Source: a virus. Taken from it: a stretch of 40,927 nt of DNA. Positions 1 to 11,100 of this stretch are shown one piece after another. Each line of letters starts with the position of its first letter. Position 1 is the first letter of the stretch. The stretch spans positions 1-40,927 of the IMG/VR virus record IMGVR_UViG_3300024329_000021; one strand, written 5' to 3'. Position numbers and translations under genes: made by a program. The notes under the pieces are model-generated. The model saw only the letters and a list, made by a program, of their open reading frames with translations, was not told where the DNA came from and did no database searches.

Positions 1-27
1 TTTTAGACGTAACTGTTTAATATGAAG

Positions 28-83
28 TTCCCTGATTTGAGCGTGGCTCTACTAAGGGGTTGTTGGTATTCACAGAGTCCAAC
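28..83 (+). other. Two tandem hairpins in noncoding sequence (possible structured RNA or 3' UTR)
   Basis: CCCT (30-33) pairs with AGGG (55-58) around a symmetric 5x5 internal loop and an inner GAGC/GCTC stem with a GTG loop. A second stem, GTTGG (62-66) with CCAAC (79-83), follows. All three plus-strand frames are closed within the first 25 nt, so the segment is not coding for long. It directly precedes a terminator, so it may be the 3' end of a transcript entering from outside the window. The pairings were read by eye and are short. Confidence 0.3.
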
Positions 84-99
84 CTATCACTTTATTATT

Positions 100-134
100 A
101 AAGGTCTACCCACTAATGCGGTAGGCCTTTTTTT
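100..134 (+). terminator. Rho-independent terminator upstream of the fibre operon
   Basis: An 11-bp stem (AAAGGTCTACC with GGTAGGCCTTT, one G-U pair) encloses a 9-nt loop, and the 3' arm runs into seven T residues. It would stop transcription arriving from the left, so that the following late promoter starts a new unit. Confidence 0.85.
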
Positions 135-162
135 GTGAACATTTACCCATTTTTTTCTTTTA

Positions 163-170
163 GATAAATA
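163..170 (+). promoter_or_regulatory. T4-type late promoter for the first fibre operon
   Basis: GATAAATA lies just after the terminator. The same [G/C/T]NTAAATA box recurs before most virion units in this window. T4-type late promoters need only this -10-like element, read by the gp55 sigma factor with gp33 and the gp45 clamp. No -35 element is visible. Confidence 0.75.
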
Positions 171-253
171 CATATGTCAGATAGTGTGCCGCAAGGCGGA
201 CTTATGCTGTACCCGCAGCGTAGCTCATAGAACGGGCATAGGACTACTTTTTA
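171..253 (+). promoter_or_regulatory. Structured 5' leader with an 18-codon reading frame
   Basis: The leader between the late box and the first gene holds a GCC-GCAA-GGC hairpin (GNRA-type loop, about 188-197) and CCCG/CGGG complementarity with ATG/CAT flanks (about 210-245). An ATG at 174, only 3 nt after the late box, opens an 18-codon frame ending with TAG at 228-230. It has no Shine-Dalgarno site, so a leader peptide is possible but unproven. The next gene has its own strong AGGAG site. Confidence 0.25.
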
Positions 254-266
254 TAGGAGAAAACAA

Positions 267-716
267 ATGGGAAGACCACTAAACAAAAGATTATTTGGAA
301 CACCAACAGCAGCTGGTTCTGAAATCAAAGTAAACTTTCATAATGGCACAGCCGTTAAAGAAGGTTATATCGTAAAGCAAGTAGGATCAAAAAAGTTTGT
401 ATGTGAAGAAATCGGTACAGGCGGAGAATTTACTTGTACGCTAACAACTGGTAAATTGCCAGCAGCACTTGTAGCAGGTGAAATGTCAATTTCATTCAAA
501 ATGGACGATGCAGAAACATACACAGTAAGTAAAATTGCTGGACGTAAAGTAACATTAGTTGCTCCAAGTGCTACAGGCTCAAACGCATATGACGGCAAAA
601 GTGTAGCTTGGAACTTTAGTACATCTGTAGCAGATGGCGCAGCACAAGTTGAAGAAGCTGGTGACGACAACACATTAGTTGGTGTTGATGACGACGACTT
701 CACAGAAGACGCATAA
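267..716 (+). CDS. Small virion structural protein (MGRPLNK type)
   Basis: This 149-residue protein opens a four-gene late unit behind a late promoter and a good TAGGAG site. Its N-terminus, MGRPLNKRLFG, is the opening I recall from a family of small virion proteins in marine T4-like phages; that link is from memory. The middle looks beta-rich, with alternating small and hydrophobic residues. The C-terminus (from about residue 125) is very acidic, with a GVDDDDFTEDA tail. There is no signal peptide or membrane segment. Position upstream of two structural genes and a giant fibre gene supports a role in the particle, perhaps a decoration or fibre-associated protein. The exact role is unknown. 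Confidence 0.6.
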   Translation: MGRPLNKRLFGTPTAAGSEIKVNFHNGTAVKEGYIVKQVGSKKFVCEEIGTGGEFTCTLTTGKLPAALVAGEMSISFKMDDAETYTVSKIAGRKVTLVAPSATGSNAYDGKSVAWNFSTSVADGAAQVEEAGDDNTLVGVDDDDFTEDA

Positions 717-727
717 GGACTAGCTAA

Positions 728-1777
728 ATGGCTGAACGCATTAATCGCATAGGTGTAGACAAGTACACAATCTCTATAAACACAGAAGGCGAGATTCTTC
801 TCGACACTGGGTTAACAGGTAAAGTTACTGTTAACGGTGACTTAGATGTATTGGGTGCTCAAACTAGTATTGGATCAGCTGAGTTAGTAGTTGATGATAA
901 AACTATCACAATCAATAATGGCGATCCTGGCGGAGACGCTGGGATTACTGACGTATCGGATGGTAACGGAAGAGGCGCTGGTATCATTATTGATCGTGGA
1001 CCTGATGCGTTTGATGCAAAGTTCTTTTATGATGAAGATCTAAACACTATTCGTAATGGTGCAGAACCTGCCAACGAAGGTGCGTTTATTTTTAAACTAG
1101 TTAGTGGAGACCTTTCAGGTATCCACACTAGTAGTATTATTCCAACACTTAATCAAGATTTATATTTAATCGGAGCCGGTACTGGGGTTGTTAATGTTAC
1201 TGGAACTACTGATTACGAAAAACAAATATGGTCATATACCGGAAGTGATATTACTCCAGATCCGTCACAACCCGATGGACTTAGCGTTGCTACAAACGAT
1301 GATGCGTTGGTTAACGTTAGAGGATTACTCGATTATGTTGACGGTTATTTTACATATAACTTTCAAGATAAAATTACAACAGGCACATTGTCTCCAACAA
1401 GTATTCAAGTATATGATACTGAATCAGGTGGCGGAACTAGTAGAGCTGAAATTTCTATTAATGAAAGTACTATTGCTACGTTTTTTGAGTCTAGAGTCGA
1501 GTTTGAAGATCTAAGATTTGATGATAATATTGTTACTACATCAGGTATTAATAGTGATATCATTTTAAAAGGTTCAGGAACTGGAAGAGTACAAATAGAT
1601 GGATGGTTAAACTTTACCGAGGAAGTAACTCCAGTTGATTTGCCAAGTGCAGGTAGCACATTATATAGTAAAACACTCGGAGATGGCGGCACTGGTTTAT
1701 ATTTTATAAACACAGACGGCACACAGGACGAACTTGTAAGCAGAAATAAAGCGTTGCTTTATAGTATTATTTTTTAA
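728..1777 (+). CDS. Virion structural protein, fibre-related
   Basis: The 349-residue product starts 11 nt after the previous stop with an AAGGA site. Residues about 30-90 (a TVNGDLDVLG motif, then VVDDKTITIN and GAGIIID) match a segment of the 3629-residue fibre encoded downstream (TVNGDTTTIN, TVDDLNIVV, GAGITVD), so the two share a beta-rich module. The C-terminal part contains GSGTGRVQIDGWLNF and a closing segment typical of phage fibre tips. It is probably a short fibre or a fibre-attachment protein of the tail. The family name is not certain; the virion assignment rests on the shared module and the operon. Confidence 0.6.
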   Translation: MAERINRIGVDKYTISINTEGEILLDTGLTGKVTVNGDLDVLGAQTSIGSAELVVDDKTITINNGDPGGDAGITDVSDGNGRGAGIIIDRGPDAFDAKFFYDEDLNTIRNGAEPANEGAFIFKLVSGDLSGIHTSSIIPTLNQDLYLIGAGTGVVNVTGTTDYEKQIWSYTGSDITPDPSQPDGLSVATNDDALVNVRGLLDYVDGYFTYNFQDKITTGTLSPTSIQVYDTESGGGTSRAEISINESTIATFFESRVEFEDLRFDDNIVTTSGINSDIILKGSGTGRVQIDGWLNFTEEVTPVDLPSAGSTLYSKTLGDGGTGLYFINTDGTQDELVSRNKALLYSIIF

Positions 1778-1787
1778 GGAACAAACA

Positions 1788-2120
1788 ATGGCGATAGTAA
1801 ATGCAGCAATATTAACAACAGATACAACTCTTTTAACTGTACCAGCAGAAAAAAAGTTTGCATTAACGACTTTGCTAATATGTAATACAGGACTTAATGA
1901 CGGAACAGGTAGTAATGATACCAAAGTTGATGTTCACATTATTCCTAATGGTGCAGTCAAAACAACTGATAACTTGATATTAAATGATTTAGAAATTGGT
2001 GCAGCTGATACTTTTACATTCTCGGCAGAACGATTAATATTGGAAGCAGGAGACAGAGTTATGCTAATAGGACAAACGCCAACAAATCTATCAGCAACAT
2101 TAAGTTATTTGGAAGTGTAA
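1788..2120 (+). CDS. Small beta-rich virion-associated protein
   Basis: This 110-residue protein has an AAGGA site and lies 10 nt after the preceding gene. Short hydrophobic strands alternate with polar turns (for example KFALTTLLICNTG, then VDVHIIPNGAV, then AERLILEAGDRVMLIG), suggesting one compact beta-sandwich. Small proteins of this appearance sit beside fibre genes in marine T4-like phages. Its stop codon (2118-2120) directly abuts the ATG of the giant fibre gene, so the two are probably translationally coupled. Function is inferred only from fold appearance and context. Confidence 0.55.
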   Translation: MAIVNAAILTTDTTLLTVPAEKKFALTTLLICNTGLNDGTGSNDTKVDVHIIPNGAVKTTDNLILNDLEIGAADTFTFSAERLILEAGDRVMLIGQTPTNLSATLSYLEV

Positions 2121-5100
2121 ATGAGTTATATTAAAAGACAGTCGATACATAGCAGAAAAATAGGGGATAAGACCTTTATTCTTACATCCGACGGTGATAT
2201 GGAAATGAACCTTGACGATGGCAAGGAGTTTCGTGTAAATGCCAATATGATCACCACAGGTGATGTTACTGGTCCAAAAGTTACTAATGTATACTACGTT
2301 ACCGAAGATGGTAGTGATACAAACGATGGTAGAAGTGCAGATAAAAATGGCGCATTTGCTAGTATAAAACGTGCATCAGAAGTTGCACCCATTGGCTCAA
2401 CTATTATTGTTGCACCAGGCGATTATTATGAAAACAATCCGATCACATTACGTGACTTTGTTACTGTCTCAGGACAAGGCGAACTTAGAAATACTAGAGT
2501 GTTTCCAAAGAATCCTACTTCGGATTTCTTTCTTATGGGCAATGCTTGTTACTTATATCAAATAACATTTAGAGGATTACGTGCTCCAGGCTGGTGTACT
2601 CGAATACGCCCAGGCGCCCTAGTTACTACTTCGCCATATGTACAAAACTGTACTAACATGAATGGTCCGTGGTTGAACGACGGAACTGAGTTTGTACCAT
2701 TTGAAACTGTACAGATTGAAGGTATTACACCGGGTGCAAAACCAATATTATTAGCAGACAATCCAAACGTTCCTGTAGAAAAACAAATTAATCCAGAAGG
2801 TGGCGGTGGCGGACTACTAGTTGACGGAGACGACTACGATCCTGCATCACTAGTGTTTAGTTTTGTTGCTGACGCATTTACACAGATTTCACAAGGTGGT
2901 ATTGGTTTCCATGTTACCAACTTTGGTTATACACAGATTGTTAGTTGCTTCTCGGTCTTCTGTAGTACAGGATTTATGACTACCAAAGGTGGTTATTTAA
3001 GTATTTCAAACAGTGTTAGTGACTTTGGTACTAACGGTGTTGTAGCAGATGGGTATTATCCAGTAGCATATACCACAGCAACAGCTGATCAAAACTATTA
3101 TTCTACAGTAGGTAGTGTAACACTTTCATTTGCAGGAACAGGATACACTAGTGTACCAACAATACAGTTTAGCGCACCAGAAGGCGCAGGCGGAACAGTT
3201 GCCCAAGCTACTGCTCAGGTAGATTTAACTACAGGTGAACTTGCAGCAGTCAGTATTACTGATAATGGTAGCGGATATCGAAGTGTACCGGATATTACAT
3301 TTACAGGAGGTGGCGCAACAATACAAGCCACCGGAACAGTGAATCTAAGAACAAATGCTAGTATTGCTATTTCAAGTTTAAGAGACAAGCCGCAAACTGG
3401 TTCTGTTATTAAGTTTGACGGTGATGATATATTTTATTATATTACTTCAAACGACATTACAACACAGCCGTTTGTATACAATCAAGAAACTTGCGAACGT
3501 GATGTTAGACGTATCATTGATGCACTAACTAGTGATATTGTTATGGGCACATACTATCAAACAACTACAGCAGCGCAAAGTTATTTACGAGCTACCTCTA
3601 CTAAAGTTCTTTTAGATCAGCTTGCTCCTACTATATATGCACTTGAAGCAACACGTGACGAAATGAAAGCGTTAACTTCAAATCTTGCAATGAAAGAAGA
3701 ACTGGATCAACGATTTAATATTGTTACTAGTACACTTGCAGCAGGCGATAGTACTGGCATTCCATTCGTTGGAGATCAGCTCGGCGACACATTTAACGAT
3801 CTAAGTAGCATAGATGGCGAAATCATTGAAGCAAAAGATAATATTTTAGTAAATAGAGATTTTATTATTGCTGAACTAACTGCTTATATCAACGATCAGT
3901 TTACCGAACTAAGTTATAATCAAGCATGGTACGACGAAGATATGACAGTGTTCTTAACTGCACTTTCTTCATACATTGCCACAGGTGGCGACCATGTTAT
4001 AGTTAGACAAGCAAAAGAGTTTAGATCAAGAACAAGATTTAAAAATCTTTATGTTTCTAGTTTTGCTTATCTAAGATCATTAGTTTTAGGATATACAGAA
4101 GTTAACACAGATCCTACTTCAGTAACTAGAGTAAATGAAGCATTTGATATTATTATTAACGTAGTTGACGATGGCGATAGTACAGGCATTGTACCTGCAT
4201 ATCCAGCAAGTGTTGGAGTTACGCAAAATGGAATAGATTCAAAAGATCATTTACAAGCAAACAAGGATTTTATTGTTGCTGAGTTTATTGCTTACTTAGA
4301 CACACTTGACAGTACACTAACTTATACTGCATCTGAATGGGAAGCATATGTTGAAAACTTTGTTGATGCTTTATCATATGATATTTTATATGGTGGTAAC
4401 AATGCAACAGTACAAGAAACAACTTGGTTCTTTAAAAGTGTAACGTGGAGTAAATTTACTACTACAAATCTAACAGCATTTGAAGACGCATTTGCAAGAG
4501 TAAGATTTATTGTACAACGTGTTATTAGAGGACTTAGTGTTGCAAAAACATCAGGTAATGCAGAAACACAAGACTTTACAAGCGGCGATGCTACACAAAT
4601 TGAAGCTACATTACTAGATGGATTAGTGCAAATAGTTGAAAACGTTATTAATGCACAAACTATTACTGGGTTGCCTACTAAATCTTATCCAAATATTGAA
4701 GAAGAACCAGCCGGACAAGTAAATGCAGCAAATAAACTACTTTCGGTTATTGCAACTATCCTTGAAGATACAATAGATTATAACTTAATCAATAACCCAA
4801 CACTTACTTACAACGAAGAAAAGTGTAAACGTGATGTTGGTTATATGGTTGATGCAGTATATAGAGATGCCCAGCTTGGAACAAATCAAAATAGTATTAC
4901 AGCAGGATTATCTTACAATCGTGCAAATGTTGCCTACGTAAACGGTGAACAAAAACCTGCAACTATTATTGCACTAAGAGAAGCAAAACGTTTGGCTGTA
5001 TTAGCAGCAAGTGGCGAAGCAGCATTCCAGGACAAAGTTTCAGACTTATTTGATAATATTTTTGATATTATTGAGTTTAACCAACTACCTAGTGAAGGTA

Positions 5101-8100
5101 GAGAATATCCTGAACCAGGTCCAGCAGCTGATGCACTTATAAATGCGCACTCGCAGTTTGTTGCAAACAAAGCCTTTTTAACAGGCGAAGTTATTGCATA
5201 TATTAATGATAACAACTTTGTATACGACCAAGCCAAGTGTGAAAGAGATACAGGACTGATTATCTCAGGTGCTGGATACGATGCACTACTTGGAACAAAC
5301 TATAATAGTGTAACCAACGGACTAGCATATTTAAGAGTAAATGCCGGAGCAGTGTTATCTGATCAGTTAACTGAAACACTAGCAGCGATTAACTTTGCAA
5401 AAGGACAATCAACTACAGCAACAGCTAGTGATGCAACAACACAAACAGCAGTTGGCGCAGCGTTTGACGAAGTAGTAGACATTGTTACAAATGGTATTGG
5501 CTTTGCAGATACACTAACATGGACAAACCCAACTGGTGCAACTACCGGCCAGATTAATGCAAAAGATCAAATGGTTGCTAACCGTGCGTTTTTACAAAAA
5601 GAAGCAGCAACATTTATTACAAATAACTACAAAGACTTTACATACAATCAAGAAAAGTGTGAAAGAGATATTGGCCTAATAATGGATGCCGTTGCACTTG
5701 ATGTTGCACTTGGAACAAACTATAATAGTGTAACAGCAGGACTTGCATATCAGAGAGCTAGTAGTGCAGATTTACAAGACGATCAGTTGATACAAACGTC
5801 TGGAGCACTAAGAGAACTTAAAAAAGAAATAGTAAAACTTGGACTAAGTGACACAGCAGAACCAAAAGCTGAAGCAGCAATGGACGAGATTATTGATATT
5901 CTTGAAAACGGAAACATCAGTACAGACGATGCAGCAGACACATTAGTATTTCCAACTCCTGGCTTATTGCCTTCAACAAATGCTGTTGAAGCAAAAGATC
6001 AGTTGATTGCTAACAAAGCATACATACAAGAAGAAATAATACAGTGGATCACTGTTAACTATCCTGCATTAAGTTACGATGCAGTTAAATGTAGAAGAGA
6101 TGTTGGATATATTGTTGATGCATTATGTCACGATATCTTATACGGCGGCAATAGCGCAACTCAACAAGCAGCACAATCGTATTTTGTTGGTGCTGTTGCA
6201 CAACTAGGTGCGGGACAAGTAGCAGCTACAGCAGCAGCATACAATAGACTAGGTCAAGTAGTTAGTGATATTGTTATTGAAGCAGTTGTTGAAAATAGTG
6301 CAGGCAACGTTTTAGTACAAGATACTAGCGGAACTCCGGCAAGTTCAACAGAAGCAGATGATGTATCAGGTCTAGTACAGATTATCGAAGATGTTATTAC
6401 AGCAGGAAATATTGCCGGACTACCATCTGTGCAACTACCATCTGTTAGCTGGTCAACTAGTGTGTTACAACAAGCATACAGTACTATCAAAGGCAACAAA
6501 GATGATGTAAAAGAAACTGTGATTATTTGGATTGCAAACAACTTCCAAAGTTTTACTTACGACGAAGCAAAGTGTGCTAGAGATGTAGGTATTATGATAG
6601 AAGCTGTGTGTTATGATGCAGCAATAGGAACTAACTTCAATCAAGTAACATCAGGACTTGCATATCAAAGAGCAAATGCTGCGGTAGCTGTTGGTTCACA
6701 ACTATTACAAACAGTTAAGTCTATTGAATATCTAAGAGATACTATTAATACTGATGAAATACAGCTATCAGGAACATTTAGAAGTCGTGTACTTGCAGGA
6801 TTTAATGAAATATTAGACATTATTAACAACGGTGTTGTAAGTACAGATACATCAGCAGATACGCTAACATTCCCAGATAGCGGCCTAAATGCTAACTATC
6901 CACTAGCAGTAACTCAGCTACAAGCAAACAGAGATTTCCTAGCAAAAGAGACTAGTGCATATGTTACTAATAACTATCCATTACTAACATTTGATGCAGC
7001 AAAATGTGAAAGAGACACCAAATATATCATTGATGCTGTTTGTTATGATATTATATATCGCGGTAACTTAGCATCTAAAAATGCAGCAGAAAGTTATTTT
7101 GTTGGAGCAGTTTCTCAACTTGGTGCTGGACAACAAGCAGCTACAGTTGCAGCATTTAATGAACTAGCAAATGTAGCATCTGATGTTATTCAAAATATTA
7201 CACACGGAACTGCAGAACAATCAGGTGTAACACAAGATACATCTAATCCAGGTTCTGATGCTGGTACAGCAGGCGAAGCACAAAACCTGTTGCAAATAGT
7301 AGAAGATGTTGTTAATAACAACAATATAGATTCTATTCCAGCAGATATTCTTACAGACATTACTTGGACAGCAGCAGAATTACAAACAGATTTTGCAGAC
7401 TTGAATAGTACTACGAAAGTAGATTTTTACAAAGCAGATGTTATTGATTATATCAATAAAACATTTACAAGAAGTTTTACATTCAATAGTGCAAAGTGTG
7501 AAAGAGATACAGGTTATATTGTTGATGCTCTTACATACGATATTTTATATGGCGGCAATGCTGCAACATATCAAGCAGCACAAGCATATTATGTTGGCTA
7601 TGTAAGTCAAGTTGTAGGACAACAGCCTGAAACAGCAGCAGCATTAGGATGGGTAGATACACTACTTGGTAGTATATTACTCGATACATTATATGATGAT
7701 CCAGAACAAACAGGCGTAGTACAAGATACAACTGCTGGCGCTGCAACTGCAACTGAAGTAGCTAGAGCAACAGAACTATTAACAGTATTCCAAAACGTTA
7801 TCACTGACGGTGTTGATAATCTTCCAGCTGTATCTTATCCAGATACATCATGGGCAACTGCCGGCGCACAAACTGCTATTGCAAGTTTAGAAGCAGCAAA
7901 AGCAACTATTGTTGCTGATACAATAACAGAACTTGAAGATAACTACAATGCATTTTCTTATAACGAAGCAAGTTGTAGAAATGACACAGGTCTTATTATT
8001 GATGCCGTAGCATACGATTTACTATACACAGGCAATATACAAACAATCATTGCTACTAATGCATACTTCTTAGGAGCAGTAGCATATATTCCTGAAAGTC

Positions 8101-11100
8101 AAAGAGCAAACACAGTTGCAGCATATACACATTTACAAGACGTTGCTTTAAAATGTATCGAAGGTATTGGTGTAACACCAACTACTGGAAACACAGAATC
8201 GCAAGTATTAGGCGGAGCATATGGCACAAGTATAGAAAGTTCAACAGCAGTTGGATTAATAGGTATTATCAAAAGTGCTGTTGAAAATAATACACTAGTT
8301 GGTGTTCCAGGAGAAGTTAATCCAGACTTTAGTTGGTTGCCTCAAACAACAAGATCAGCAGCTAATGCATTACTTGCAAACAAGTTGATTATACAAAACG
8401 GTGTTATCACATATATCCAAGATAATATACTAGGATTTGAATACGGTATTGAAGTTTGTGAAAGAGATACCGGCTATGTTATTGATGCTGTACTATACGA
8501 TTTGATGTACGGTGGTAACAAGCAATCTCGCAGAGCAGCCGAAGCATACTACAGTGGCACTATATTAGGTGCAGCAAAAGTAGGCAATGTTGACCAAACA
8601 TTAGTTAGTGCATATAGTTATTATAAGCTAGGCGACATAATGCGTCAAGTTGCAAATAACGAAGTTGTTGCTAAAAGTTTTGGAAATGCAAAAACACAGA
8701 TTTTAACTATTCCAGATGCAGATGCAGCAATTGGACAACGTGCTGAACTTTTAGTTGATAGACTTGCTTTATCGATTATACAAGGATACACTACAGGCTG
8801 GCACGAAGTTGGACACAATCACGAACTTGGTAGTAGTGTTTACAACACTGAAAGAAATATCATCGTTGGAGCAACTGAAGATATTGTAGAAACTGCTATT
8901 AACGATCTAAATGCAACATACGGTGGTAGTGCAGAAATCACAGTGTTCCCAGGTATCGTTAGTGTTGAAACAACACAGCAAGCATACTTGTACAATGTTA
9001 GTACTATTTCAACTTCAGGTCATGCGTTTGAATATGTAGGTGCTGGCGTAACTTATAACGCACTTCCGTTCTTTGGTGGTACAGCAATACCTGAACAAGA
9101 GATTATCGAAACAAGCAACGGTAAAGTATTTGCTGGTGGTACAGTTGACCAAATCGGTAACTTTAGAGTTGGTAACTTCTTTGGTGTTAACGCACTTACA
9201 GGTAGTATCACACTTAATGCTAACGAAATCGACTTAAAAGGATTAACCAGTGTTGGTCCGTTTATTAGAGATGGTATTCCGGTTGGTGTAGAACTTAAAG
9301 AAGTTAGTGACAATGCAAACTTAGTTTCAAGTATTGGTACACAAGACTTTAATACAGCGCCTACACAAAAAGCTGTTAGTACATATGTTGAAAACAGATA
9401 CTTAAACAAACTAACAGGCGGCACTGTTGAAGGCGATATTACACTCAACGGCGACTTTGATGTTAACGGTGATGTGATTAGTACAGATACATCTGGTGCG
9501 TTCAACTTGTTAAACACAAGTGCTACAACTATTAACGCATTTGGCGATGCAACATCGATTATTATGGGTGCAGCAGACGGTACATTTACAGTTAATCCAG
9601 ACTTGTTAGTGCAAGGTAGCTTAACAGTTAACGGTGATATTGTATTCACAGGTGATGTTAGTTTAAACATTCCTGATGAAAGTTTACAAGCATACAGTAT
9701 TAGTACAGAAGGTTCGTTGGACTTTATTAGTATTAACACACGTACAGACGAAGAACTTATTACATTTGGCATCCGTCCAGGATTACTTGTTGAAAATACA
9801 ACAGAGTCGACTAGCACAACTACAGGTTCGGTTGTTATTGACGGTGGTGTTGGTATTGCTAAAAGTTTAACTGTCGGTGTTGATTTTACCGCAGACGGAA
9901 GTATTGTATTAGGCAGTGATAGAGCAGTTGATACTATTGATATCAATGGTGCAACTGATATTGACTTGCCAGACAATAACACTAACGTACTAAGAATACA
10001 CGAAAATGTTAGCGACTATATTATAATAGATACAGTTGACGGATCAGAAGTAGTTGAGTTTGGAACAACTCCAAATATTATTATACTAAACAACGATGAT
10101 GCTACTGACAATGTTACTGGTGCAGTACAAATCACAGGTGGTCTTAGTACACAACGTAATATACACGCTGGTGTTGATATTACTGCTGATAGAGATATTA
10201 TTGCAGATAGAGATATACAAATCAATGGTACTAATATTATTACAGACGAAACTGGTACCTTTAATGTATTCAATACTAATGCTACACGCATAGATGCATT
10301 TGGCGATGCTACAACTATTAACATAGGTGCAACAACAGGCACACTTACTATCAACAATGAGATAGTTGTTATTGATAGTGTTACAAGTTTGCAAATACCA
10401 GTTGGTACATCAGCACAACGACCAGCGTTTGCAACTGGTCAGGTTAGATTCAACACAGATACGCTAGTATTTGAAGGTTATGACGGTATTGCATGGGGTT
10501 CATTAGGCGGCGTAAAAGATGTTGATCAAAATACATTTATACGTCCTGAAACATCACCTGGTGCTAACAATGACGAGCTTGAGTTCTTTACAAATGGAAG
10601 TCAACGTGCTATTATTGGTAACTCATACTTTAATGTTGACAGTAGTGTAATATCAACATTCAACAATACAACTCCAAGTCAAACTTATCAAAGTGGAGCA
10701 GTTGTAGTTGCTGGCGGTGTTGGCATAGGTGAAGAACTACATGTACAAAAATACATTGGCGGTAATAACAATGGTGTACTACAACTTACATCACTTGCTA
10801 CAGACACAGTTGATATTAGAGCAAATACAGTACTTGCACAAGATGGACTAAAACTTATAACCAATGCACCTGATAGTGCAGCAGATGATATTGTATATCC
10901 AATGACATTTGCACATCACAGTATAAGTGGTACTCCAGTAGCAGGAAGCGGCACAGGTGTTAAGTTTGAACTTGAAACAGCAAATGATAACTTTGAAACA
11001 TCGGGTCAGATTGATGTTATAGCACAAGATATTACTGGACTACAAGAAGACTTTGATATGGTCTTTAGTACAATGATTGGTGGCACAGCAGGTGTTGAAA

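Noticed and set aside
9053-9982. Long open frame on the minus strand opposite fibre 1 (309 codons)
   Set aside because: It is Ser/Val/Pro-rich low-complexity sequence mirroring the Thr/Gly/Asn codons of the fibre, without promoter, ribosome-binding site or recognisable domain.
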